Shown piece by piece: positions 9,601-16,710 of a stretch of 64,000 nucleotides of DNA. The translations under genes and the position numbers were made by a program. The stretch is from Prolixibacteraceae bacterium (lineage in GTDB: Bacteria; Bacteroidota; Bacteroidia; Bacteroidales; Prolixibacteraceae), in contig DOAQ01000032.1 in the NCBI GenBank assembly GCA_003506435.1, forward strand, positions 1 to 64,000, given 5' to 3'. How positions within the stretch are numbered: position 1 is the first letter of the stretch; the number at the start of each line of letters is the position of its first letter. A model generated the notes under the pieces. That model had not been told where the DNA came from, ran no database searches, and saw nothing but the letters and a program-made list of their open reading frames with translations.

Positions 9601-10039
9601 TGAATGGAAAGGTTTCGACCTGGCTGTTCTTTTGCAGGGAGCTGCCGGAAGAAAAGATTTCTGGATCAATATTTACAACAACATGAATTTCGGTTCGCAG
9701 CGTTATGCTTCAACCTGGGACCATTGGGAAAATCCATGGTCGCTTGAAAACCGCGATGGCGAATGGCCACGTTTAGGAGGAAATGCAAACCGGGAAGAAA
9801 CTACTTTCTGGTTGGATGATTTGAGCTACCTGCGTTTTAAAAACGTACAACTCGGGTACACACTTCCGAAAAATTTATTACAAAGGGTTGGAATTGAAAG
9901 CGTGCGTATATACGGTTCAGCGGAAAACCTTTTTACAATAACCAAATACCGTGGTCTTGACCCTGAAAAAGCTTCTCATGCAAGTGATGCATATCCGCTT
10001 AATAAATCATTTTCACTAGGTATTAACATTGGCATCTAA
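6647..10039 (+). CDS. susC: SusC-like TonB-dependent outer-membrane transporter with STN domain
   Basis: A 1130-residue transporter. After a signal region (about 1-45) come an STN domain (about 48-118), a carboxypeptidase-regulatory-like beta-sandwich (about 128-213; GKITNFSGDPIPGATIVVKG), a plug domain (about 220-330; begins VAIGYGTQKKANLTGA, a SusC signature) and a 22-strand-type beta-barrel to the C-terminus. It should import oligosaccharides produced at the cell surface into the periplasm, powered by TonB. The STN domain is the part that talks to FecR anti-sigma factors, matching the genes just upstream. The susD start lies 13 bp downstream, so the two are surely co-transcribed. Confidence 0.96.
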   Translation: MKKKSVFVPRVRDYYLKKLCLMMRLMLFLILVSVFVVNANTASSQSGKLTMAFEDASLTEVFEEIESQLNIGFLVPSELLKDQRKISMSVKNSTVESILHQILDPSGYDFEFVGKNVVITQRLASQQRLVRGKITNFSGDPIPGATIVVKGTSTGTITDFDGNYTLANVPADAVLVFSFVGMKSQEAEVAGRQEISVVLEEETIGIEEVVAIGYGTQKKANLTGAVSAVKVDEKITSRSLTNVSSGLQGLIPGLSINQNSGMAGKNDISILIRGVGTVNNSKPLIVVDGMPDVDINRLNMHDIESISVLKDAASSAVYGSRAANGVILITTRSGKGQAKTKINISSSYAVENPTKAYEFMADYPRALTLHQRLAAVNTLRSNFMFKDGTIDQWMALGMIDPLAYPNTDWWDIMMRTGSVQNHNVSASGGTEKSNFFISIGILDEKGLQINNDYSRYNARFNYDYKVRSNMNVGVKFAGNWSKYTYALEDGFTDDASTNTAGFDMQYAIAGITPYDPVTGYFGGVMAYNEDPQAYNPYTLYINNLNYQNRQEANASAYWDWTPVKGLTARIDYALNYYNQFRYTASMPNRSYNFQTNSFGSRVYVGDNAGVANYTNTGYKTQLNARLNYDFNIGEGHVFNTMFAYSEEYWYNRYQMSSRNDRLHPSLHEIDAALTDIQSTGGNSDTEGLRSYIGRLNYTAFDKYLFEANFRYDGSSKFLEGSRFGFFPSAAFGWRFTEEEFMKSFTEGWLNSGKLRISYGGLGNNSGVDRYEQQETLNASNYMISGGIVKGFVYKKMVNTDLSWESTNVINIGMDLSFFRSQLTAELDYYDRTTTDMLRPSDLSNLLTGAYDAPAQNIGEMQNRGVEGNFTWRDKVGSVNYSVNMNASYNKAILKQWNEYLGRGATSSGKYVFIDMPYNYVYTYVDAGIAQTWQDVYNATPQGASPGDILREDLNGDGRIDGNDRKAYPNIQRDRPVANFAMSFNAEWKGFDLAVLLQGAAGRKDFWINIYNNMNFGSQRYASTWDHWENPWSLENRDGEWPRLGGNANREETTFWLDDLSYLRFKNVQLGYTLPKNLLQRVGIESVRIYGSAENLFTITKYRGLDPEKASHASDAYPLNKSFSLGINIGI

Positions 10040-10052
10040 AAAACTTGTAGTT

Positions 10053-11915
10053 ATGAAAAAAATAAGTTTAAAAATAATAACCATTATTGTTTTCGCAGGA
10101 CTGGTTTTTTTCCCAAGTTCCTGTACCGAAGACCTTTTGGATCAACAACCTACTACCGATCTGGCTGCATCGGCATTTTGGCAGACAGAAGCGGATGCAA
10201 CGTATGCTCTTTACGGCGCCTATTCATCCATACGCCCGCTTTTCGACCGCGATTATTATTTCGACGGACAGGGCGAATATGTCAGGGTGAGAAGTAATAC
10301 ACTGAGTACAATTGATGGTAATCTTCAAAAAGGAGATGCCTATCGTGCCGGAAGCGGCGGTTATGATCCTTCAGGCTATGGCGACGATTTCGATAAAATG
10401 TACCGCTATTTATACGGAGGGGTAAACCGTGCCAATTATGTAATTGAGAATGTGAAAAAGATGCTTCCTTCGGCAAGCGCTTCTTCCCTGCCCGGTCTTG
10501 AAGCTGTAATCGGCGAAGCCCGGTTGTTGCGGGGTATGGTTTATTTCCGTTTGATTTCTATGTGGGGAGATGTTCCTTATATCAGTAAGATTATTTACAC
10601 TAATTCAGAAGTTGCAAATCTTGGGCGTATACCAATGACACAAGTCAAAGATTCGATTATGGCTGACTTTACCTACGCTTTCGAAAAACTTCCGGCAAAA
10701 GCTTCACAAATTGGGCGGGCTGCAAAACCGGCGGCTCTGGCTTTCCGTGGAAAACTGCAATTATACTGGGCATGCTGGAACAAGTTTGGCTGGCCCGAAC
10801 TCGACACCTTTACCCCCAGCGCTACGGAAGCCGATGTCGCATACAAAGCTGCTGCTGCCGATTTTAAAAGTGTAATTGAGGATTATGGTCTGAATTTATT
10901 CCGCAATGGAGATCCCGGTAGTTGGGGAACCATGGGAAATGCAGATGTTTTGCCAAACTACTACTACATGTTTATTCCGTCAACAGGAAATGCAAATGCC
11001 GATGGTGAAATGATTATGGTATTTACCCACGGTGGAACAGGAACCAATCAGGGTGAAGAATTGATGCGCGACGTTTCAGGTCGTTCACATGAAGGCTCGC
11101 AATGCTGGGTGCACCCGCGTTACGAAATTGCCGACCGCTATCAGTCGACTGTTACCGGTGACTTTGCCGCCAAACTGATTCCTACCAACCCGTCAACTTC
11201 GGGGGCCCGCACCAAGCTGAATTCGGCTGTTAACGTGGCCAGTTATGCCAACCGCGATTACAGGATGAAAGCCTCGATCATGTGGGATTACGAAAAAAGT
11301 ATAGGTTTGAATTCGTTGAAAGAAACAGGTTGGTGCCCGTTTATTTACAAAACATGGAATGCTGCGGTTACTATTGATGGCGTTAAATATACATCGTACA
11401 ATACCGATGGATGCAACTCAGGTTACGTATTCCGTAAATTCCTGCGCAACTATGCAGGGCAAGGCCGTAGCGACGGCGATTACAACTGGCCGGTCATGCG
11501 TCTGGCTGATGTTTTCCTGATGTATGCTGAAGCAACGAACGAAGTGTACGGACCACAGCCTGATGCAATTGCATTGGTAAACCGTGTTCGTCATCGCGGA
11601 AACCTGCCTGCTTTGGCTGCCGATAAAACTGCCGACAAAACTTCGTTCTTTGCGGCTATTGAGCAGGAACGTATTGTTGAACTTCTTGGTGAAGGACAGC
11701 GGGCATTCGACCTTCGCCGCTGGAGAGCTATTGAGCGTGTATGGTGTCCACCGTATGGCGATGGTGTCTGGAGAATTGATTCGCATGGGGCAAATCAAAC
11801 ACGTTACTTCCAGAATACTTCCGAGTTGACCTATCAGCGGGGTTACATTTTCCGTATTCCTCCGGGAGAACGTGACCGTAACCCGAACCTGACACAAAAT
11901 ACTCCGTGGTTATAA
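10053..11915 (+). CDS. susD: SusD-like glycan-binding lipoprotein
   Basis: A 620-residue RagB/SusD family protein, counted from the ATG at 10053. That start gives a clean lipoprotein signal ending FFPSSC, whereas the TTG at 10029 would overlap susC and add a poor leader. The N-terminal SusD-like region includes YALYGAYSSIRP and LLRGMVYFRLISMWGDVPY. The C-terminal RagB/SusD domain ends with the hallmark ERIVELLGEGQRAFDLRRW. The protein sits on the outer surface as a lid on SusC and delivers oligosaccharides to it. Its sequence does not reveal the glycan; the lyase genes downstream point to uronic-acid polymers. Confidence 0.96.
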   Translation: MKKISLKIITIIVFAGLVFFPSSCTEDLLDQQPTTDLAASAFWQTEADATYALYGAYSSIRPLFDRDYYFDGQGEYVRVRSNTLSTIDGNLQKGDAYRAGSGGYDPSGYGDDFDKMYRYLYGGVNRANYVIENVKKMLPSASASSLPGLEAVIGEARLLRGMVYFRLISMWGDVPYISKIIYTNSEVANLGRIPMTQVKDSIMADFTYAFEKLPAKASQIGRAAKPAALAFRGKLQLYWACWNKFGWPELDTFTPSATEADVAYKAAAADFKSVIEDYGLNLFRNGDPGSWGTMGNADVLPNYYYMFIPSTGNANADGEMIMVFTHGGTGTNQGEELMRDVSGRSHEGSQCWVHPRYEIADRYQSTVTGDFAAKLIPTNPSTSGARTKLNSAVNVASYANRDYRMKASIMWDYEKSIGLNSLKETGWCPFIYKTWNAAVTIDGVKYTSYNTDGCNSGYVFRKFLRNYAGQGRSDGDYNWPVMRLADVFLMYAEATNEVYGPQPDAIALVNRVRHRGNLPALAADKTADKTSFFAAIEQERIVELLGEGQRAFDLRRWRAIERVWCPPYGDGVWRIDSHGANQTRYFQNTSELTYQRGYIFRIPPGERDRNPNLTQNTPWL

Positions 11916-11942
11916 TGTCATGAAAAAATAAAATATACACAC

Positions 11943-12350
11943 ATGAAAAAATATTTCATCATACCATCAGTAATTATCATTTTCATCCTATCATGGGTAC
12001 GTTGTACCGATTTTCCGATCGATGAAGATGGTCTGCTCATCACCACCCGGGGCGAATGTTATGTAAGCAACTTCGAATTGTTGGGCGTCGATTTTCAAAC
12101 AGTCAGGACCGGAGCTGCGGTAATCGATACTACGGCTCAGACCATTAATGTGAATGTGTTCTACGGGACTGACCTGAAAAACCTCTGGCCACAATTCAGT
12201 CTGGTAACCGACGCCAAATTAGATCCCAAGATTACCGATTTTGTCGATTTCTCTGATTTGGCCAATCCCAAACAGTGGACTGTAATTTCGGGGAACCGCA
12301 AAGTGAAGAAAACATATACTGTGTTTGTTACCGTTCAACAAAAACCTTAA
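11943..12350 (+). CDS. Small surface lipoprotein, DUF5018-like
   Basis: A 135-residue protein with a short signal and a lipobox-like ILSWVRC (Cys21). The rest is a single beta-rich domain with the pattern VNVFYGTDLKNLWPQFSLV, then KQWTVISGNRKVKKTYTVFV, resembling the DUF5018-type immunoglobulin-like modules that often occur in proteins encoded beside SusD genes. Its position 27 bp after susD and 11 bp before another lipoprotein gene is where PULs encode surface glycan-binding proteins, so a glycan-binding or spacer role is inferred. No catalytic motif is visible. Confidence 0.65.
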   Translation: MKKYFIIPSVIIIFILSWVRCTDFPIDEDGLLITTRGECYVSNFELLGVDFQTVRTGAAVIDTTAQTINVNVFYGTDLKNLWPQFSLVTDAKLDPKITDFVDFSDLANPKQWTVISGNRKVKKTYTVFVTVQQKP

Positions 12351-12361
12351 ACTGAATAACT

Positions 12362-13345
12362 ATGCTACGTAAATATTATAGTTTGACATTAATTTTATTC
12401 CTGGCTGTATTTATAATTGCTTGCCAGGAAGAAGAATACAGCCTTCCGACAGCAGAGTCGGGTTTGCATAACGATTGCATCAAACGCACGTTGGGACCCA
12501 ATGTGGTCGGCCTGAATATTGAATTTGCATACGCAATGGCGCTGCTTCCTTCCGAAGGCAAAATTGTTTCGGCTCAGGTCGAAGCATCTGTTGCCGGGGC
12601 CTCCGGGACGTACCTCGAAAATAAATCGTACTATACGAATAGTTCAGGTCAGGATGTGGGTATTGCCATCGGCGATGCTTCGGTGACAACTGGTACGAAA
12701 ACGGTTGTAACTTTTACGAAAGACACCTGTGCCGCTACGTTGCGTTACTATTATATCATTCCTGAAGAAGCACGGGGCAAATCGGTGAGTTTTACTTTTT
12801 CGGCGAAAGCCAGCAACGGACAAACCGTTTCGTACGAGATGGGACCGTACAATATTGCTAAAATGGATATGAAGCTCGATTTACTTGCCAAAGATGGCAC
12901 TGCGTGTTACATTTCCATTGCGGATATGGCTGTTTACGATGCTGCGGGTGCTGCTGCCAATGCTGCTAAGATCGATTTGGTATACCTGTATCGTTCAATA
13001 ACCGGGATTACATTCAGTCATGCACTTGTTTCGCCGGCCAATACGGAATATCTTCCGGATATTATCCTGCCTTCAGGTGTAAATAACAGCACCAAATCAA
13101 TAAAAGCCTGGAATTTAAGAGATCAGCAACTGGCTCGTTTGCAATACGGTGTTTTTATCGATGACGTTGATTTTCAGCAGATCGATTTTGCCAATGCTCC
13201 GAATTATGCAATCAACATGAAGGCTGAAGCAGGTCTTTGGGTCGAAACTGCCGATGGAAAATACAGGGCCTATGTATTTGTAAACAAAGTTGATAATACC
13301 AAAAAAGAAATGACTTTGAGTATTAAGAGATTGCAGATGAAGTAA
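12362..13345 (+). CDS. PUL lipoprotein, possible surface glycan-binding protein (DUF4466-like)
   Basis: A 327-residue lipoprotein (lipobox ending FIIAC, Cys21). I recognise no catalytic motif. Length, lipobox, the early SGLHNDCIKR segment and a closing region resembling AYVFVNKVDNTKKEMTL suggest the DUF4466-type family found after SusD genes, but this is from memory of the pattern and only tentative. It is the last gene of the susC-susD cluster before a stem-loop terminator at 13385-13421. By position it most likely binds the target glycan at the cell surface. Orthologous proteins in other PULs are often annotated only as hypothetical. Confidence 0.55.
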   Translation: MLRKYYSLTLILFLAVFIIACQEEEYSLPTAESGLHNDCIKRTLGPNVVGLNIEFAYAMALLPSEGKIVSAQVEASVAGASGTYLENKSYYTNSSGQDVGIAIGDASVTTGTKTVVTFTKDTCAATLRYYYIIPEEARGKSVSFTFSAKASNGQTVSYEMGPYNIAKMDMKLDLLAKDGTACYISIADMAVYDAAGAAANAAKIDLVYLYRSITGITFSHALVSPANTEYLPDIILPSGVNNSTKSIKAWNLRDQQLARLQYGVFIDDVDFQQIDFANAPNYAINMKAEAGLWVETADGKYRAYVFVNKVDNTKKEMTLSIKRLQMK

Positions 13346-13384
13346 CGTTTCTTTTATAACTCAACCAACTTTACTAATGATTTT

Positions 13385-13421
13385 AGGGCATATTGTCGAA
13401 TTTAAAAAGCGCGTATGCCCT
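13385..13421 (+). terminator. Terminator after the susC-susD lipoprotein operon
   Basis: agggcata (13385-13392) and tatgccct (13414-13421) form a perfect 8-bp stem with a 21-nt loop, followed by attatttttt. It lies 40 bp after the lipoprotein stop codon and before the first lyase gene, so the lyases may be a separate transcript or reached by readthrough. Confidence 0.6.
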
Positions 13422-13465
13422 ATTATTTTTTAACTTGTTCCCGATTAACCTAAGTTTGATTAACT

Positions 13466-15526
13466 ATGAACCGATTTTTGACCTTCTTCATATTGATGTT
13501 TATTGGTATTTCTTTACTGCCTGCAACCAATTTTGCCCAAAAATTTATTCATCCCGGAGTGTATCAAACCCGAGGCGACCTGGATTATATGAAAAAACAG
13601 GTACTTCAGGGCGAACAACCCTGGAAAGATGCTTTTGTCCGTCTGAAAGAAGCAACCAACCTTGATTTCGAAGTGAAACCTTTTGCCCATGTGTTGCGCG
13701 GCCCGTACGGCAAACCGAATATTGGCGGCGACGATTTATCGAAAGGTTCGGTACAATCGTATAATTGTGCGCTTCTGTGGTACATTACCGGCGAAAAAAT
13801 GTATGCTGAAAAGGCAATTGAAATACTGAATGCATGGTCACCCGTACTGTGGGATTTTGATTACAATGATGCTAAATTGCTGGCCGGATGGACAGGCCAT
13901 CAGCTTTGCAATGCCGCTGAAATTCTTCGGTATACGGATTCTGGTTGGAAACAAAAAGATATTGATCGCTTTACGGAGATGCTGATGACCGTGTATTATC
14001 CGTTGATGCGGTTTTATTATCCGCAGGCCAACGGTAACTGGGACGGCGCAATCATTCAATCCATTTTGGCAATTGCTGTTTTTACCGATAACCGCGAAAT
14101 CTTCGACAACGGGGTTGATCATTTTCTTCACGGACCAGTGAATGGAAGCATTTTCAAATATATTTACCCGAGCGGACAATGCCAGGAAAGTATGCGTGAT
14201 CAGGGGCATGTCCAACTCGGGTTGGGCGAATTTGCCGGGGCTGCCCGCATTGCCTACACGCAAGGTATCGATCTTTTCTCGATTGCCGATAACCGCATTG
14301 CGCTGGGCTATGAATATACCGCTCAATTCCTGATGGACAAAACCCCACATTGCTACGGGCCAATTTCTGAACGCGCCAAAAATTTGCGCGACGATTACGA
14401 ATACGTTTACCGGCATTATTCTGCACAGGGGCTGGAAATGCCGTACACGAAAATGGCTGCTGATTCTGTTCGTCCGGCTGCCAACCGCAGCATACTGACT
14501 GCCTTTCGTGTTCCTTCAGAAAAAGCGATAAAAAAACTATCGGCGCCTGTTCCCGGAAAGATAGCCTATCCGGCGGGTGCAATGGAACAGGCTGTTGCAA
14601 AAGTTCCGACAGTAGCCGTACATGTGAGCTCCGGTGAATCCATTCAGGAAGCGCTGGATGCCGCGGCAAAAAATAGGGGATGGGTAGTTGCAACGGCGGG
14701 TGTTCATACGTTACCGACTACCTTGAAAATACCAAGTGGGGTAACTCTTTCAGGAGAAGGGCTGGAAACAGTTTTGTTGCTCGATCCGTCATTGGGTGTT
14801 CGCGATGCGGTGGTGAATGCAGAACCGGATATGCATGATGTAACGATCTGCGATCTGGTAATCGAAGGCGGAACAAAAATTGACCGGGGAAGCGATCCAA
14901 ACTCAAGCCGTTCGTACCGAAGTTCGGCCAATCGCGGTGCAATCATGTTTCTGGGGCAGTCCGAAGGACAAATGAAAAACATAAATTTATTGAACCTGAC
15001 TGTTCGGAACTGTACCTACAACGGAGTATTCATTTCAGGAGCGGAAAAAGTGAAAGTGGATTGCTGCAATTTCGATGAAAATGGCTCCGGCGTTGTTCCC
15101 GGATCAAAACTGCAACACAATCTTCTGCTGACGCATTGTTCTGAAGTATCGGTAACAAACAGTCGCATGGACACTTCGCCGCATGGCAGTGGAATTGCAC
15201 TGACCAAATGCAAAAACGCAAATATTTCAGCATGCGAAATTGCCCGTAATGCGTATTATGGCCTGCTGATTACTGAAAGTTCAGAAATCGTGGTAAGCGG
15301 AAACCTGATTGAAGGGAACGACCGTAGCGGAGTAATGGTGGAATTTCTTTATAATAGTTCCGAAAATGTTGGGGTGAGCAATAACCTGATTCACTACAAC
15401 AACGGCTTTGGGCTGGAATCGTATGCCGCCCACAACCTGAAATCAGCAAACAATATATACGCCGGAAACGGGAAGCTGAAAGAACAGGAAAGGGTGAGTG
15501 AAGAGAAATTTATTATTATGCAATGA
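13466..15526 (+). CDS. Alginate-lyase-fold / beta-helix fusion, probable secreted uronan lyase
   Basis: A 686-residue secreted protein with two modules. After a signal peptide (about 1-24) the N-terminal part (about 75-300) is an alpha/alpha-toroid alginate-lyase-superfamily domain: SYNCALLWYITGEKMYAEKA, GHQLCNAAEIL, NGNWDGA near N189-W192, and MRDQGH (His248). The architecture recalls PL38-type glucuronan lyases. The C-terminal part (about 390-675) is a right-handed parallel beta-helix with repeated turns such as NISACEIARNAYYGLLI and VSGNLIEGNDRSGVMV, as in pectate-lyase-like and mannuronan-epimerase-like folds. The first module probably cleaves a uronic-acid polymer; the helix could bind, epimerise or cleave. 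The combination in one chain is unusual. Confidence 0.75.
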   Translation: MNRFLTFFILMFIGISLLPATNFAQKFIHPGVYQTRGDLDYMKKQVLQGEQPWKDAFVRLKEATNLDFEVKPFAHVLRGPYGKPNIGGDDLSKGSVQSYNCALLWYITGEKMYAEKAIEILNAWSPVLWDFDYNDAKLLAGWTGHQLCNAAEILRYTDSGWKQKDIDRFTEMLMTVYYPLMRFYYPQANGNWDGAIIQSILAIAVFTDNREIFDNGVDHFLHGPVNGSIFKYIYPSGQCQESMRDQGHVQLGLGEFAGAARIAYTQGIDLFSIADNRIALGYEYTAQFLMDKTPHCYGPISERAKNLRDDYEYVYRHYSAQGLEMPYTKMAADSVRPAANRSILTAFRVPSEKAIKKLSAPVPGKIAYPAGAMEQAVAKVPTVAVHVSSGESIQEALDAAAKNRGWVVATAGVHTLPTTLKIPSGVTLSGEGLETVLLLDPSLGVRDAVVNAEPDMHDVTICDLVIEGGTKIDRGSDPNSSRSYRSSANRGAIMFLGQSEGQMKNINLLNLTVRNCTYNGVFISGAEKVKVDCCNFDENGSGVVPGSKLQHNLLLTHCSEVSVTNSRMDTSPHGSGIALTKCKNANISACEIARNAYYGLLITESSEIVVSGNLIEGNDRSGVMVEFLYNSSENVGVSNNLIHYNNGFGLESYAAHNLKSANNIYAGNGKLKEQERVSEEKFIIMQ

Positions 15527-15540
15527 ATGACTTAAAATGA

Positions 15541-15593
15541 AATAGCCATAAGAGCTTAAGCTCATACCAACAAAAAATGAATAAATGGCTATT
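15541..15593. promoter_or_regulatory. Nested inverted repeat between lyase genes
   Basis: aatagccat (15541-15549) pairs with atggctatt (15585-15593), enclosing a perfect 12-bp palindrome gagcttaagctc (15552-15563). It sits 14 bp after the fusion-lyase stop and about 80 bp before the next gene. It may be a terminator-like or mRNA-stability element within the lyase transcript; there is no T-run. Confidence 0.4.
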
Positions 15594-15670
15594 CCATCTC
15601 GTTGGAAATTAGATTGAAATACTGAAGTGTTTACGGAAATTGTATGAAACAACTTTGAAAATTTATACGG

Positions 15671-16636
15671 ATGAAAAATATATATCTGATAGTTGTATTT
15701 CAGTTGTTGCTTTTTCCGGCTTGTGCGCAGGAACAGGATATGGAAAGCAAAGAAGGCGAACTGATTTTTCAGTCAGGTTTCGAGCCTGACTCAAAAGTGA
15801 TTGCAAGGGGTTCAGATGCCGACATCACCGGGAAAGACAATTCATTTCCCAGTCACAACGACTGGGTGAACGATCTCGACAACCATCCCGATATCGGAAA
15901 TTTCAGTCTCCAATACCAGGGAGGCGACGACAGTCAGCGTTTTGCAAAAATTAGTACAGAACCCGGAAAACCGGCAAATCATGTCCTGCATTTCTGGCTC
16001 AACGAAGCCAATGTGGAAGGCAAAAAAGGCCGCATTCAGGGAAATCTTTACGGCAACAAAGGAATGAAAGAGTTTTATCAGTCGGAACGCATTTTCCTGA
16101 CCGGCGATTTCAATTCCGTCCGGACTTTCCCCGACAAAATTACATGGCTTACCATTGCCGAATTCTGGAACAATATCACCTGGAGTCCGTCGGTGCCGTA
16201 TGGTTTCCGTATAACACTGGGAATCGGTAAACCAGTGAAAGAGGAAAGCGACCTTTATTTTATCATTGACGGGCAGGATTGCCAACTGTTTGATGACGGC
16301 AGTCAAAAATACACCACGCTTTGGTCGGATACCAACAACAAGGTAAAAGTACCCATTGAAAAGTGGTTCACTCTCGAATATTATTACAAGGAAGGGAATG
16401 CCGAAAACGGAAAGTTCTACATGACCATTCAGCCCGATGGCGGACAGAAGGAAGTAATTTTCGACTTGACCCGCATTACCCACAGCACAAAAGATCCCAA
16501 TCCCGACGGAGTGACCGATTTCAACCCGATAAAGCTATATACATCAAAAACATTGATTGATTATATGAGAAATCAGGGAAAAACTCTGCAAATTTACTGG
16601 GATGATTTTAAGCTGTGGAAAGACAAACGGCCATAA
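15671..16636 (+). CDS. Jelly-roll lipoprotein, possible polysaccharide lyase
   Basis: A 321-residue lipoprotein (lipobox LFPAC, Cys18). The body is rich in beta-strands and ends with a segment around KWFTLEYYYKEGNAENG and ILQIYWDDFKLW-like strands, the layout of concanavalin-like jelly-roll domains used by heparin-lyase-I-like, PL20 and PL7-type lyases. I cannot assign a catalytic triad with certainty, and a non-catalytic carbohydrate-binding role is also possible. It sits between two clear lyase genes on the same strand, which supports a role in degrading the same glycan at the cell surface. Confidence 0.55.
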   Translation: MKNIYLIVVFQLLLFPACAQEQDMESKEGELIFQSGFEPDSKVIARGSDADITGKDNSFPSHNDWVNDLDNHPDIGNFSLQYQGGDDSQRFAKISTEPGKPANHVLHFWLNEANVEGKKGRIQGNLYGNKGMKEFYQSERIFLTGDFNSVRTFPDKITWLTIAEFWNNITWSPSVPYGFRITLGIGKPVKEESDLYFIIDGQDCQLFDDGSQKYTTLWSDTNNKVKVPIEKWFTLEYYYKEGNAENGKFYMTIQPDGGQKEVIFDLTRITHSTKDPNPDGVTDFNPIKLYTSKTLIDYMRNQGKTLQIYWDDFKLWKDKRP

Positions 16637-16710
16637 AAAAGAGTTGTGAGTAATAAGTTGTAAGTTTTTAGTAAGAAATTAATTCAGGGAATAACACTAA
16701 TTCAGATACT

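Noticed and set aside
13393..13665. Open frame of 90 codons at the start of the fusion-lyase gene
   Set aside because: It runs through the terminator hairpin and overlaps the lyase N-terminus in another frame.
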